A stretch of 64,000 bases of DNA from Lonicera japonica. Lineage: Eukaryota; Streptophyta; Magnoliopsida; Dipsacales; Caprifoliaceae. The translations under genes and the position numbers were made by a program. The notes beneath the pieces were generated by a model. It was given only the letters and a program-made list of their open reading frames with translations, did not search any database and was not told the origin of the DNA. The stretch is from positions 51,194,783 to 51,258,782 of the forward strand of contig CM038464.1 in NCBI GenBank assembly GCA_021464415.1, written 5' to 3'. Shown piece after piece: positions 13,301 to 25,000 of this stretch; position 1 is the stretch's first letter, and every line of letters begins with the position of its first letter.

Positions 13301-14779
13301 AACAGCATCAGCCACAGTTGTCGCCATGTCATATGTAATTTCCTCAAAAGTTTCATCCAAGAAAAACACTATTGTTGTAAGCTTTTTACCAGTCAAAAGA
13401 GATTCAATCTCCTCGCGGACCGGTATTATATGCCTTGGTCCAGCCTTAACAGTACGCTTCAAGGCATTTAATGTGTTCAATGCAAGGAGTTGAACCTCTG
13501 AATCAGTACTCACACTGTGAGCTACAGTGTGAACATACTCTGATAAGTATCCACCAATATCCTTGCTAGGAGACATGCACGATGCACATAAATACATTAG
13601 CTCCCACGCACAGATCAAATATTGCCTGCAGATGAAATACAATAATGAGAGCACATATGATATTATATAAATATATATAAATAAAAGTTATAATAACGAA
13701 AAATCACAATGAAAAAGACATATATATTGCCCTCCTTTATTTCATACCTATCAGGACAATTCCTCGTCTGCTTTGAAATTTGTGCGAAAAGTTCATCTCG
13801 AAGCTCAGAACGCTTCAAAGCTTGCTTATATAGTTTTGCAACAAGCTCAATACGTTCATCTAAGCTCATTGGAGCCACTCGGTCCGAACAATCAACTCCC
13901 ATGTACTTTAAAATGACCTGGAACAATTTCACTGCCCGACTTGCTAGAGCGCTGTTTATTTTCAGTAGCGAAGTAGGGATAGGATCCTGTCATCAATAGC
14001 CAATTGGATCTCCAATCAATTAGTTTGGGTAACACAAAACATATGGTGTGGGTGGGAGAATATTTCTTTTACCTTTTGGAAACACAGCATATCCTCAAAA
14101 GTGAATTTTTCTCTAACTTGAGGTCCCACAGATCTTTTGGTGAAAAAACCACGTTTCCCAGCAGATTGAATTTGTTTTTGCATTGCCCTTAAAAATCCCT
14201 CTACCTAATATAAACAATAGAGAAGCTATTACTCTGAAAGTCTGAAACTTTGTTTAACGGTTGACTAAAAGGAAGAAATAGAAGTCAGTCAAATCATTCG
14301 GTTACCATGAAATTAACTACCAACAGTGGACCATGAAGCAGTAGTTTCCTCATTGGTGTATTTTATTTTGTAGGGATAAGAAAACCTTCTCACCTGGAAC
14401 TTATCAATCAAGGGTATAGCACCAGCAAGTTCAACTGGAATAACTCTCGAAAGGGTCGTAGGTGTACTACAGGAAACATGATGTAAACACCACCATTAGA
14501 TATATGCTTGAATGAGTACTTGAGCCACAAAGCCCTTCTAAATTCATTAGAACAGAAAATTTTGCCTAACAATGCACAAATTTAACCAAGTCGTACTATA
14601 AATGCATAAATTTTGAGCTGAAATAGTCAAAGATGAGAATAAGGAACTTACGGTGGTGCAAAATTGGAACCATCACTGTCATAATCGTCCCCGTTTGAGA
14701 CAAATGAGCTGTGAGAAGGAGTCTCAAATCCATTGCTAGAACCAAAGGAAGACCTGCTTGTTCTCATACTTCGGGACAT
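1301..14779 (-). CDS. KCBP: Kinesin-like calmodulin-binding protein (KCBP/ZWICHEL), C-terminal motor kinesin, kinesin-14 family
   Basis: Minus-end-directed microtubule motor. In plants KCBP links microtubules to actin and shapes trichomes, and is inhibited by Ca2+/calmodulin. Coding exons (5' to 3'): 14652-14779, 14394-14466, 14073-14204, 13748-13986, 13298-13625, 11687-11786, 11425-11606, 10941-11050, 10337-10439, 9867-10019, 9266-9412, 8949-9152, 8475-8639, 8300-8404, 7897-8037, 6889-7083, 6358-6484, 5956-6158, 4554-4736, 4004-4099, 3667-3864, 2339-2610, 1301-1493. They total 3777 nt (1258 aa; Arabidopsis KCBP 1260). MyTH4 lies at about residues 100-280, FERM 290-635, coiled coil 640-877, motor from 878. 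P-loop GQTGSGKT is near 965, switch I NEQSSRSH near 1077, switch II DLAGSE near 1109, and the basic calmodulin-binding helix ([20 protein letters not shown]) near 1212. All junctions are GT-AG except intron 18 (GC-AG). The start is the first in-frame ATG before a Ser/Arg-rich leader. No disabling mutation is seen. Confidence 0.96.
1606..1690. mobile_element. Fragment of the GGGTCYGTTTGRT MITE family
   Basis: GGGTCCGTTTGATAAAAAGC at 1606 matches the terminal inverted repeat of the full copies near 53 kb. The opposite end was not found, so this is a one-ended fragment in the last KCBP intron. Confidence 0.5.
3212..3370 (-). mobile_element. SINE with tRNA-like head, A-rich tail and target-site duplication (KCBP intron)
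   Basis: Read on the minus strand, the element starts with a tRNA-like head (CACAGCGGTAAGG as A-box-like, GGTTCACTTCCC as B-box-like) and ends in an A-rich tail, seen as a T run at 3212-3223 on plus. It is flanked by near-identical 17-bp repeats AATCAGTGTAGNTATTT at 3195-3211 and 3371-3387, a typical LINE-mediated target-site duplication. Length is about 160 bp. It lies in the intron between KCBP exons 21 and 22. Confidence 0.8.
4190..4480. mobile_element. MITE of the GGGTCYGTTTGRT family (KCBP intron)
   Basis: An AT-rich block of about 290 bp. Its right end, TTTCCCAACTTTTTCACC then AAACAGACCC, is the reverse complement of the left end of the better-preserved 53393 copy. Internal words such as ATTCTCCATCTTTC and GAATTTGATTCCATG are shared with that copy. 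Left terminus degenerate. Confidence 0.6.
4844..5893 (+). mobile_element. TRIM-like Copia LTR derivative inside a KCBP intron
   Basis: Two direct LTR-like repeats (4844-5085 and 5701-5893) start TGTTGAAAATCATAATTA and end CAAYT. They enclose only about 615 bp with no coding potential. The first is followed by TGTTATCAGAGGG, a mutated form of the initiator-Met tRNA primer site TGGTATCAGAGC. The second is preceded by a purine-rich TTTGAGGGAGAG polypurine tract. Flanks are the 5-bp duplication ATTAA (4839-4843 and 5894-5898). It is either a TRIM or an internally deleted Copia element. Confidence 0.8.
5102..5163. repeat. Short tandem duplication, about 31 bp x 2
   Basis: The phrase TGATTCTCACCTAGAGTTTT followed by TGGGTTCCACC occurs twice back to back in the internal region of the TRIM-like element, just after its primer site. 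Confidence 0.8.
6523..6792. mobile_element. MITE of the GGGTCYGTTTGRT family (KCBP intron)
   Basis: Left end GCGTTAGATAAAAAAAATTG and right end GCAACTTTTTATTATACGGA then CCC are inverted relatives of each other and match the 4.2-kb and 53-kb copies. No ORF. Lies in the intron between KCBP exons 16 and 17. Confidence 0.6.
7679..7789. mobile_element. Small MITE with perfect 17-bp inverted ends (KCBP intron)
   Basis: CTAATGCCAAAGCACTT at 7679 and its reverse complement AAGTGCTTTGGCATTAG ending near 7789 bound a 111-bp AT-rich segment. This is a compact non-autonomous DNA transposon or foldback element. It lies between KCBP exons 15 and 16. Confidence 0.75.
9455..9575. repeat. Tandem duplication next to KCBP exon 11
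   Basis: The segment GTCGTGGATATAGTATGTAA followed by an (AT)n run and AATATTATTAAGACAACAC occurs twice in a row (about 9462-9515 and 9522-9571), the copies differing by AT-repeat length. It lies about 50 bp upstream (minus sense) of the exon 11 acceptor. Confidence 0.85.
9700..9775 (-). mobile_element. Possible SINE fragment (B-box remnant)
   Basis: The minus strand contains GATCCTGTGTTCGAATCCCT, with a good pol III B-box core GTTCGAATCCC, but no clear A-box, tail or target duplication. Probably a truncated tRNA-derived SINE in a KCBP intron. Confidence 0.35.
10636..10928. mobile_element. MITE of the TTTGCCCCC family, copy 1 (KCBP intron)
   Basis: Long imperfect inverted ends: the left end reads GGGTTTTTTGACTCTGCCCC and the right end ...GGTGGAAATCCAAAAATCCC. 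A second internal inverted pair surrounds GAATCTCAAAGAATTATGTA and TACGTAATTCTTTGTGATTC. No coding potential. Two further copies are at 11868 and 57988. Confidence 0.75.
11158..11392. mobile_element. Inverted-repeat MITE abutting KCBP exon 7
   Basis: The left half (AAAATCACTTTAGATTACAG ... ATTAATTTTAAATAGCACGG) is matched in inverted order by the right half (CCGTCCAATTTAAAATTAAT ... CTCTAAAGTGATTTTTACCA). The element ends about 30 bp from the exon 7 donor at 11424, so it lies within the intron's first bases. Confidence 0.65.
11868..12155. mobile_element. MITE of the TTTGCCCCC family, copy 2 (KCBP intron)
   Basis: Starts GGGATTTATTTACTTTGCCC and ends with AGGATGCAAAAGTC. The centre carries GGGGGAATCTCAAAGAAT and its inverted partner ATTCTTTGAGATTTGCCC. 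Same architecture as the copies at 10636 and 57988. Confidence 0.75.
12745..13013 (+). mobile_element. Miniature Copia-type remnant with tRNA-Met primer site (KCBP intron)
   Basis: A short repeat AAGAGCATGAT...AGCTYAAGCTTTTGGGAGARATGGTT occurs at about 12745-12808 and 12957-13006. Just after the first copy is TGGTATCAGAGC (12819-12830), a full-length match to the plant initiator-Met tRNA primer-binding core. Only about 130 bp separates it from the second copy. It looks like a TRIM or an extremely deleted Copia element. Ends are approximate. Confidence 0.6.
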
Positions 14780-14983
14780 AGTGGCAGCTGTTATTTCACC
14801 AAAAAAGCCCGACTATATATGAGATTATTCGAATTGATACCCAACTTGTAAATGGAAAGTTCTTCTCTCAAATGACCCGCTTTTAAGCACTCGAATAAAT
14901 TCCGAAGCTGGTACAATAAAATAAAATAAAAGGAGCAAAACATTCATTGCATTAACAAAGATCATTGAGATTCTGTACCCCAG

Positions 14984-15935
14984 ATCACTATTTTATGCTG
15001 AAGTGAAAATAGCTAGTTTCCACACAGAAAGTCCATTTATTATTCAATATCAAAACAAACTCGTAAAAAGTAAAGCCAATAAATATAAAACATTTCATTC
15101 AACAATACACCTATATAATCGAGAAAAAATCTAAGAATCTAATAAATATCCAAATTAGGGAAAAGATAGGTATAGTGAACTCGAAGATAATAAACCGCTC
15201 AGTTATAACTAAGACATTAGTAGTAAAAGCAAACTAGGATCTTTAAATACAACTGATGAGTATATGCCTTTAAGACAAAGAAATATTCATAAAACTACGA
15301 AAAAAGTCAAACATTAGAATGTTCGACGACTCTACCTCAAACTGAGGAGAATTCTACATTGTACCGTAACAAATGAGACCAGATTGGAGCACTTTTAGGA
15401 ATGCAGTACAAAGGAAGCCAGTATATGCACCATCACTCAAAATCAGAACAAGTCTATATGTGTATGTGAAAAGAGTGTATATATATATAATCTCAAATCA
15501 CTATTTTACAAAAAAATATTGAATTGAAAATAGCTAGTTTCCACACAGAAAGGTCCATTTATTATTAGATACTATAACAAAATCATAAAACTACAGCCAA
15601 AAGAATCATAAGAAGAAACATTTCAATAATATACCAAATTAATCAAGAAAAAAGTCTTTAAGAATCTGAACAAATACCTAAATTAGGGAAAAGATAGGTA
15701 CAGTGAAATGGAAGCTAATCAAGACGCTCAGTTATAAGTAAGATGAAGTCGAACATTAGACTGTTTGATTACTCTTACCTCAAAATGGTGAGAGAGTATT
15801 ATAATCAACTGTAACAAATGAGACCAGATCGAAGAACATTTAGGATTGCAGTACAAAAAATTAAGCTAGTATCTTCACCATTACTGAAAATCAGAACAAC
15901 TCTATATATGTGAATGTGAAATAGTATATTTTTAT
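14984..15935. repeat. Tandem duplication (about 450-490 bp unit) in the KCBP leader intron
   Basis: Copy A (about 14984-15476) and copy B (about 15490-15935) share many long matching blocks in the same order. Examples are GAAAATAGCTAGTTTCCACA at 15006 and 15528, AAATTAGGGAAAAGATAGGT at 15154 and 15680, AACAAATGAGACCAGAT at 15368 and 15811, and ATCAGAACAA near 15441 and 15889. Divergence is substantial, so the duplication is old. It lies between the leader exon and the ATG exon. Confidence 0.85.
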
Positions 15936-16051
15936 GTATAACAAATACAGATAGAATTGGAGAAATGGAAATAAAGTGGAAAGATATAAGAGCATTGGAA
16001 ATGATGAATCTGTAAAATGATTGACGTGGAATTAAAGGGTAAAAGCTGTAC

Positions 16052-16130
16052 CTTAGAATGGAAGATCTCCGGTGGTCGGTCCCGGCGCTGATGAGAGAGA
16101 GAGGGGGAAAAGGGGATGGAGTGAAGGAGG
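16052..16130 (-). promoter_or_regulatory. Probable KCBP 5' untranslated leader exon and promoter edge
   Basis: On the minus strand a pyrimidine-rich, ATG-free stretch ends in a good donor (TTCTAAG followed by GTACAGC at 16051/16050). It sits about 1.3 kb upstream of the KCBP start codon. A weak TATA-like run (TATTTAAAAATG) lies just upstream near 16158-16172. This fits a leader exon joined by a long 5'-UTR intron to the ATG exon. The transcription start and the leader acceptor are inferred, not fixed. Confidence 0.5.
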
Positions 16131-16179
16131 GAGAAAAGGTGTATGGACTGAAAGAAGGCATTTTTAAATAATTTAAATT

Positions 16180-17162
16180 TAGTTTTTGTGTGTGATAAAA
16201 CAAAAACAAAAGTAAACAGTTCTTTCTATTTTATTTTGTTTTGTTTTGATTAAATTATAAAGTATATTAATCAATGTTGGGAGTCTACTTAACCACTAAC
16301 CAATCAATTTTCTAACACATATACATGTATAATTAGTCGGATCATTAAATAAATCTATCACAATAACTAATGCATTTTTTAACAATTATTAGGCCAATAA
16401 CTTAATCTTTTAACTCATAAAATAATTGCATCATGGTTAAAATATCATTTGTTTTTAAAAAAATACATTGTGTAATGCTTTAAATAAACCTCATAAAAAA
16501 TAATTAGTATATTCTTTGACATACTATTAAGATTAATTTTAATCATTTGATAAGTTTATCTCTTTCAAAGCACAAACTAACATTCTTCGTATATGTAACA
16601 TTCTTCGTAATCATATAGCTAATACAATATTCGAATATGAATTTATCCATTTAATGCAAAGCCAGCTTAAGGATGGAAAAATATCGATTACAACCGGTTA
16701 GATTTGGCCAAATCCCCTAACCTAACCAAAACTCAAAGCTGATTTATTTTGAAGAACCAACACCACTCATGTCCTAGCTTGTTTGCTAGTGAGAGTGGCG
16801 TAAAAGCTACTATAACATTGACACACTAAGATATAATCATTATAATTATACGATATTATATGAATATTTTAAAAAAAATTATATTCAAATCGAATTGGAT
16901 CAAGTAAAAGTAAAAGTGGTTTATATATACTTGAACCTAAACTATCCTTAACTTTGGCCATCAAAATCCGTAAACGTCAAATTCTTGAAAAGGTAAATAC
17001 CAAAGTCAATCAAATTAGATCAAATCTGACTATAATTATAATTGCATGGTATTTTAAAAATATTGAGAAAGAAATTTCTAAGATTATCTGAATGTGAAAG
17101 TGAAATGGGGGATGTGACTATAGTTTTAAATTACCTCACGAGAGTTGGCCTATTGATCACTA

Positions 17163-17202
<40 letters not shown>

Positions 17203-19150
17203 AAAGAAGCATAATTTAAGAAAAATAAATAAATAAACTATGAGGTATTCAAGACAGACATGGGAAAGTTGAGACAACTTTAGATGGATTTGATACATAC
17301 CACTTATAAATGCAAAAAAAGTCTAAATGAATTCAAAATAATTTATTTTTCGTTGGGTCAACAACTTTAGCTTTCTATACAACAATGCAAAGACAAATCA
17401 TTGTGGATATATAATAGAAGTAGCTTGGCCTTATTAATTTACAAAAATATCCTACTTTGCTAGGGTATCTACAATGATATAAATTATAATGAGTAAATTT
17501 ATTTTACTTGAGTTTGGTATATGATTTTTTTTATTTTTTTTATGGAAACGAAAAATTATTGTCAATTTGGTATCAAAATTTTAAATGAGCAACAGCTATC
17601 CATTTGAGTTTGTAAATATTGATAAAAGGGTATTTATGAAATTTGAAATTAAAATATTTGTTAAAATTTTCAAGAGTTAAAGGAAGGTCTCAAGTAAAAA
17701 ATAGTTATTATGCAAGTTTCTATTCTTTTTCAGAATGTCAAAAATCAAAATTGAAACTTCTTACAATTTTTTTCCCCAAACAAATGCCTAAATAAACCAT
17801 ATTGTGAAAAATAAATTAATTTAGAACATGAAAAATAGCTAATGCAATCGGACTTAAATTAAACCGTAATAGCTAATGCAATTACACTTAAATCGAACCG
17901 TAATACAAATCTAAAAGCATTTGGCCGTAGAAGAGTGAGTTTGAGAAAACCATATTAAAAATGAAAACTTTTAAACATAGTGCTACTGAAAGTGTTTTTA
18001 CACGTGCAGTGCAAATGCGTTACTCTATGTAAAAAAATAAAAATCTAACATCTAAACACAACAATTTATCTTTATCCTTAGTTTTTCTTTTTCTGACCAA
18101 ATTCCCCGAAGTAAAGACAAGAAACTCCAACATGTAAAGACAGTGAAAGAAGAATTATTCCATCAAAGCGATAATAGGTTTGAGACCGGAAGGAGAAAAT
18201 GATAGTGAAATATGAGAGAAAAAGGTTTTGGAGGTATCCAATCCCTCCACTTTAGTTCTAACATGGGTGGGGGCAGCCCCCTCATGGCATGTACCCTTTT
18301 AAAAGGGATATTGACCCATCCACATTTTTTTTCTCAATTTATCTTCTCTAATCATATTAGAAATATTTACTTTACCTAGGTGATAACAACAACATTATGA
18401 GCTTAAAAATTAAACGTGGTTTTGACTTCTTTTTTTCAGACAAGACATGATGCTAATTAAAGTTTACAAATTTTAGAAATTAAATAATAATATTATCAAA
18501 TCAATTACACTTATTTTTATAATAATATACAACTTGTACCCATTTTTAAAACAGTACTATGATATGGCAAAAAAATAATTACTTTGATATGAATAGCTAT
18601 TATTAAAGCAGTACTATGCTGATATGCATTAACAAAAAGATAATTGATTTGATTTGAGTAGCCTTATTCTAAAATTGTATAATAAATATAATTGCATGTT
18701 TTTACAATATTACCATCTATTACAAACCCTATAGTCTCACCTTTTTTTTTTCTAAATATCTTAAATTAATATTTTTTTTGATATAATTAACATACCAAAT
18801 CTTACATCAAGCACTAGGTTGTATTTTTAATCATTTATTAAGATGAACTTAACATTTTTTTAAAAAAATGTATTCAACTTAAAATGAGATTATTAATTTA
18901 AAACAAAAATTTGCAACTTCTTTTAACTTGTTAGTTAACAACTTTTTGTTGATCAACTTTAACCATGTCCAGTTCACAATTATATATTTGTGGTCCATAG
19001 AAATTTCTAAGAAAATATCGCAAATAGTTTTTCAGATTACCTTTTTTAAATTTATTAAGAAATTTAATGGGTAAGGAAAAGTTTGATGTAATTGAGGGGG
19101 GAGTTGGTTGTCCAATAATAGAGTTGTGTATTATTTTCGCATGAAAGAAA
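16180..19150. other. Intergenic AT-rich DNA upstream of KCBP
   Basis: No coding exon, RNA gene or intact transposon was recognised apart from the CT microsatellite. The right-hand open frames are poly-A/T-rich shadows. Confidence 0.6.
17165..17200. repeat. (CT)n microsatellite
   Basis: About 17 uninterrupted CT units in AT-rich intergenic DNA upstream of KCBP. Confidence 0.95.
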
Positions 19151-19159
19151 TTAACAACT

Positions 19160-19660
19160 AAAAGCATTTCCAATGTAAAAATGGAGGATATTTTTTGATT
19201 ATAAACATATAAGCATGTCTTTCTTATATGATAGTCTTTTAATGTTGTGTTTTACAAAAACTATCTCCAGTGTGATTGTTCAAGAAATTGTCTATTAATA
19301 AATTTATAAAAAAATAAATTAATAATTTTATATATATAATGGGTCTTGTTTAATAGGTCTTGATCCACAGTTTTTTAATGTGTAATTTTTATTAATAAAT
19401 AAATTATAAAATTACAATTAAAACATTTGAAAGCTTAAAAAAAATATGTAGACAAAAATAATGATTTGGCATTAAGACATTGTCTAAAAGGCCCTCTAAA
19501 AGTAGAGGGTCATCCGTACAATGTCTATTTTAATTTTTGCCACATCATTTCCATGGTCATTATGGATGGTTGCATTAGAGAGTATTTTATTAGCTCATTG
19601 TCTATCAATCCTATGTGACATCTCATTTTCACTCAATTCATGGTTGTATTAGAGATGCTT
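19160..19660. mobile_element. Possible MITE with AAGCATYTCYAATRYAA ends
   Basis: The left end AAAAGCATTTCCAATGTAAA and the right end TTGTATTAGAGATGCTT are imperfect inverted repeats bounding about 500 bp of AT-rich non-coding DNA. GTTGCATTAGAGAG near 19571 is a second internal copy of the terminal motif. Confidence 0.5.
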
Positions 19661-19664
19661 CATC

Positions 19665-19972
19665 TTCATAAGTCTCCATTTGATATAAATGTATACATAT
19701 ATATAAAAAAAATATTTGATTTGGTAAGAAGTTGAAAAATAAATTGAAACATGTAATAAAATTCTTTATATTCCATACGCATTTTTCGAACAAATGTCCT
19801 CCATCCTTTATAATTTTTTTGTGAAAAAACCACCAAAAAAAATTTCTCCATAAAAAAAGTCACAAAGTAAGAAAACATCTCACCATATGTCTCAACTTAT
19901 TTTTTAACTTTTCATAAAAATCAACTGTTTTTATTTTTCTTTACCATGTTGTTATCAAACGGATCCTAAATA
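19665..19972. mobile_element. MITE of the GGGTCYGTTTGRT family
   Basis: TCTCCATTTGATATAAATGT on the left and TTGTTATCAAACGGATCC on the right are inverted relatives of the family terminus. The interior shares AACATCTCACCATATGTCTC-type words with the 4.2-kb copy. Confidence 0.6.
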
Positions 19973-20329
19973 TTCTCCATCTTGGTATTTTTATTTTATA
20001 AGACAACAACTACGGCCAAGAAAAAATGACTTGTGCATATACAAATAAAAAGATGGCTGGATACGTAAGAAAATATGATAATTGTGAGAATAAGGTACGA
20101 TTTTAAAAATATATGGTATAATTTTTAAAAGTAATATCATGTTAACATGCTTTGATAAAGTAATAATTACTATGACAATAAATATAATCTAAAGAAAATG
20201 TGATACAATTTTTAAGTACCCATACTACCAAAACAATTATGCATTGGACATAATATAGTATTGCTTTAAAAAAATTGCACTATAAATTTATAATACTGTA
20301 CATAATTTTGGCAATAATATAGCCCTAAG

Positions 20330-20655
20330 CCCTGTTTGGTGGCTTTTTTTTTCCTTTTTTCCTCCAAATTTTAAAAACTCAACTTAAAAACAATTCTACT
20401 TTTACACTTTCCAAAAAAACTTTAACTTTACTTTCTCTCTCTAAAAAAACTTTTAAAACACCGTAACTTTAAATTCAAAAAACAAAATTAAATAAAAAAT
20501 ATATATTTAAAACATACTCGTCGAGATCTATAAAATAAGATCCACTTTGACTATTTTTTGAAATTTTTTTATGAGATTTTTAATTGGTTGAAAAAAACTC
20601 AAAAAAAAACTAAATCCACTTTTCAACGTACTTCTAAATTCTACCAAACACCATA
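20330..20655. mobile_element. Possible MITE with CCTGTTTGGTGG / TACCAAACACCA ends
   Basis: An AT-rich, A/T-homopolymer-laden segment bounded by CTGTTTGGTGGC and CTACCAAACACC, inverted to each other. No ORF. Class uncertain. Confidence 0.45.
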
Positions 20656-20659
20656 TTTT

Positions 20660-22081
20660 AAAAACTCAACTCAAAACATCTACCAAAGTTTTCAATCTCT
20701 ATTTCTCAAACTTTGCTATTAAAGGAAAATGATGGAAGGAGCGCTCTCATAATTTTCCAAACCTCAGAGATCTGTCGTATTTTGCAGATCGAATATTTAG
20801 TTCCAAAATTGGGTGTTAGTATTAAGCACCATTTTCAAACACGATTATTGGTATTGCATCTATACTTTGAAGAGGCACTTGTGTTTTACCTTCCAGCCAT
20901 TTATTTTTACGTCTTTCTTTTTCTTTTTGGCGTAGAGTTTTTCAACTCCCATATAAATTTCACAAAATCTAGGTAAAGCCGGAAAGCCCAATGCAAAACA
21001 AAATGCAGAGTTTTACACTCTGCTTGATTGATTGTATACGTTGCAGAAAGAATTTGTTTACAAGTAAAATGCATCACTATGCGTGTGGTTAAATTACAAA
21101 GATTGTAATTTCTATTTTCATTGTTAACCAACTACACATCAAAACAGAGCGCATTAATTTTATCATTTTCTTATATCGACCTAACACAGACACGAGCATT
21201 TCTTTTGCATGAAAATTTCTTTAGATGGCAAACAATTTCACTGCACCAAATTTTTCAACAATTCAAACACAATCCTAAATTCTATATATTAATTCAGGGA
21301 ATGAATTACCATTTCGGTTATAGAAACTACACCATTATGCCATCAAATAAGAAGACCCCAATAAGCACTTAAACACACATTGCCTCCACTTCTTTTGATG
21401 TGTAGTTAGAATGGGTTAGTCTAGATGAAAAAAGCTCCCTTGAGGCCCCATTTTGAGTCTTTATTATTCGTAGATTTAGACCCTTCGTAAAAAGAAGAAT
21501 AAAAAAAGGAAATTGTAACTCTAATTAGAACGAAAGAAACTCAAGGAATTGGTCTATTGGCTTCAGCTTGTGGCTAAAAGCTCAGGACAGCCAGTCAAGT
21601 GACCTGTACAAGGACCTGGGATTAGTCTGAAGGTGTGGATACCCGTGTGGATACCCGGGGCACGGCCAAAATAAATAATTAAAAAAAATGATAAAAAATA
21701 GACCTAAATAAAAAATATAAGATTCTGAATCCAGTACATAACGATCCTACTTACTGATTCTACACAAAAACAAATTCCCCCTACAAAATTAATAAAACTC
21801 GTGGAGCAAATAGTATGGGATGAAGGGTATAAACTAAAACAGGTAGCCGCATTTTGCATTTCCTTCGTAGTTTCATCCTTCGTGCCATGAATTTTTTTTT
21901 CTCTAATATTAGTCGATTTCCGTCAATGAAAAAACAGCATTTTTTTACCTTATTTTTGGAATTCAATAAAAATATAAAAAATATAACTCAAATCCTAAAT
22001 TGCGATTCCCTCACCACTTGATACGCTTTAGAATTGACCACATGGGGATTTATAGCTTAATGTTTCGAAACCATAGAGGTT
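20660..22081. other. Intergenic DNA 3' of the acyltransferase gene
   Basis: No gene is seen. At 21540-21700 a moderately GC-richer block (GGACCTGGGATTAGTCTG, duplicated GTGTGGATACCCG, then an A-rich tail) looks like a plant SINE remnant on plus, but A-box and target duplication were not convincing. The right-hand part must contain the acyltransferase 3' UTR. Confidence 0.45.
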
Positions 22082-25000
22082 TTAGAGCTTCAAATGAGTT
22101 TTGCTTAAAACCCTTATCCGCTCCATGACCATTCGAATTTTCTCCGATATAGTGGTGTACAGATGTCGTTGTGCTGCCTGATTGAGTCCACAAGGGGTAG
22201 TACTCGGCCACCCATCAATGCGTATGGATGAATCCTTAGATGTGGACAGAGCCATCTGCTTCATTTTAAGAAGGTCGAACTCTATTGGCTCACCAACTAT
22301 TATTTTTATGTTCTTCCTACACAGTGGGAAAGGCGGCCTTCTGCCAAACGCGTAATTTTCCGGCATCACCTGAAATTTGAAAAACAATTAGAGTGCACTT
22401 GATTGAATTAGATGGAAAAGTGAAATCCTTGGAATTGGTTCAAGAGCACGCATAGGTTGGTGAGAATTGGCATCAGAGGAAGCACCATAATGGGTATGGA
22501 ACAGAATGTAGTGCAGCCGGTGATGCATTATACAAGAAGATTTTATTTGTATTTGTATTTGTATTTGTATTTGTATTTGTATCTGTATTCTAGTGTATTT
22601 ATATTTAAGGATAATGTTTAGTATTTATATTTATTTAGGGTGATTAGAATAGTATATCTGTATTTAGGGTAATGAGGATCATATTAGCCAATTACGGAAT
22701 TACCTAATTTAGATTAAGATTTTCTAGGGTTTCCTTAGTGGATTATAAATAAGCTTAAAATCATCATTATTTTCAGAGTTGAATTATGATTTGATCAAAT
22801 ATGCATGCTTAGGGCTTATGAGCCGTCGCCTGTGTGCATCCCTTCTCTTCTATTACTTTCTATGTTGTTCTGAATCACTTGGGTATGCTCCAAGCACCCA
22901 ACATATTGGACCAAACATAGTGAAACCAAGCTAAGTCGTGGACCGTCCTTTTAGGAAGGGGTGACCGGTGGATGTGGGGACCTACAGGCTAGATTATAAT
23001 GCCTTGGCATTCATAATGCTAAATCATCGAATACTAGTAGTTAAGTGAAATTGCCAAAGTGGGAAGGGCTAACCAAGCCAGTGCCGGACTTCACAACAGT
23101 GTGAGCTGCCATGGAGTGGGCCGTCATGGATGATGGTTGTGGACCATGGTGGAATGCTATAACCAAGAACCGCATGGAAAATACAAAAGATTTAGGAGTG
23201 GCATATTAACCCATCGGCACCCTCCCCTGCCAAAGTTTTAACCAAAGGTTTGACCTCTTTGTTGGTCCTCCTTGATTTACTTGGCCTAATATACATATAT
23301 ATATATATATATCTTTGTTCCTAATAAAAATGATAAGGGTGCTTGTGTTTTTGGGGCACCAACATAGTTACTATTGCAAGGTCAAATTTTCCCATGTCCA
23401 TTTTGGTTAAAAGAAAAAAAGTAAGTAGGAGATTACAAACAACATGTATATATATGTAGTGTGTGTGTGTGTGATTACAAGTGTGCACGCATGTAGATAG
23501 ACAGTACAAATAATAAGAGGAGGCATTACCTTATCAAAACCGTGATGGACAATTGGCAAAACTATTGGGGTTACAGGAGCCCGAGCAATGAGACTGGCAG
23601 TTCCCCACTTTAATCGTCTTATTGGTGCATCTTCTTGACACACTTTTCCCTCTGGAAATGTATGTAACTGCTCGTTTAAGATAATATGAACTTCAGAACA
23701 ACTACCACTGTAGTTCTTGTATGAATACAATGTTAAACTGAATCACAGTGTATTTATTTATGAACTTAAAATTGGGGGAATATTCAAAACTATTGTGGGT
23801 CCCTTCAGCAGATTTAGAACGCAAGCCATTGTTTTACATTAACACTTTACTCTTGCAAGGGTTTGGTTGCAAGGGTTTGGTAAATATGCCCAGAGCCCCA
23901 ACGATGTTTCCCCCTAACGATGTTTCCCCCTCATAGGGCCACACGTAAAGCCACATGCTCAATCATATTGACTCAAGATCAAATTCCATTAAGTTGTACA
24001 TTCCAAGAATGTACAACCCACAAATGCATCCGGTATGAATAACCGGTATATGAAGCCGGCAAGTGTAGCATTGCTCTACCACAAAATAATAAATTTCTCA
24101 AAAATAGCCTAAACTCCATTAAATTTAAACCATGACCCTAACATGATGGCAAAATTTTACAAATGCATCACCGAGGCACCAACATAGTATCTTAATATTC
24201 CTTTTAAAAGAAAAAAAGAACTCTGCAGGACAACAACCTTGATTCAGACGAAAACCAAAAGTTTCCAGTTCTAAAAGTAAAATGATCACCAGTACTGCAC
24301 AATGCATAACCCACTCCTTGCCAAATAAATACCAGCCTCATCTTGAACAAAAAGAATTCCATTTACATTCATTGCAGAAGGAGCACCTTAAAATATTGAG
24401 CTTTATGATGATACAAAGGCATAGTTGCCTAGTTTTTTTAAGTTCATTTTCCTGTGATAGATGCACGCTTTAAAGCTTAAGATTTTGATTGTTTTAGCAG
24501 TTGAAAACAGAAAAGGCTTCACAATCCTAATCATATCTATACACAAAAAAAAAAAAAAAAAAACTCAGGTCTATTTCCATAACAACAAGGTTTCCCTTCC
24601 TAGATCTCGTCATTTTGAAACAAACCTCACAAAATATAATGCTTTCTCTAATTAAAGGTTTGGGGATAAAAAAAGGTTGTATCATCAATAAATGTGTCAC
24701 AAATTAACTCTTTCAAAATACTTGTTTCTTCAGCCAACATCGTCCAAACCACCACTAACATGGGCCTACACTATATGTTACCCTTGCTGACAAGAATCAG
24801 AAATGGAGGATGAACAATAGATAACCTCAGATAGTCAAGATTACATGTTGAAAAAACAAATTGAAGATATTCAGAGGTGCACTTCTCGACATGGCACGGA
24901 TGTGATGGCACCCAAAGAGGGGGATCCAAATATGCCAAGGAACTCTTTGTAAGAAAATATTAGAGAAATGGATCTAGGTATAAAAGTCAAATTATTGATT

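Noticed and set aside
20713..21372. Overlapping ORFs of 83-87 codons
   Set aside because: No splice context, no similarity, biased by AT-rich composition.
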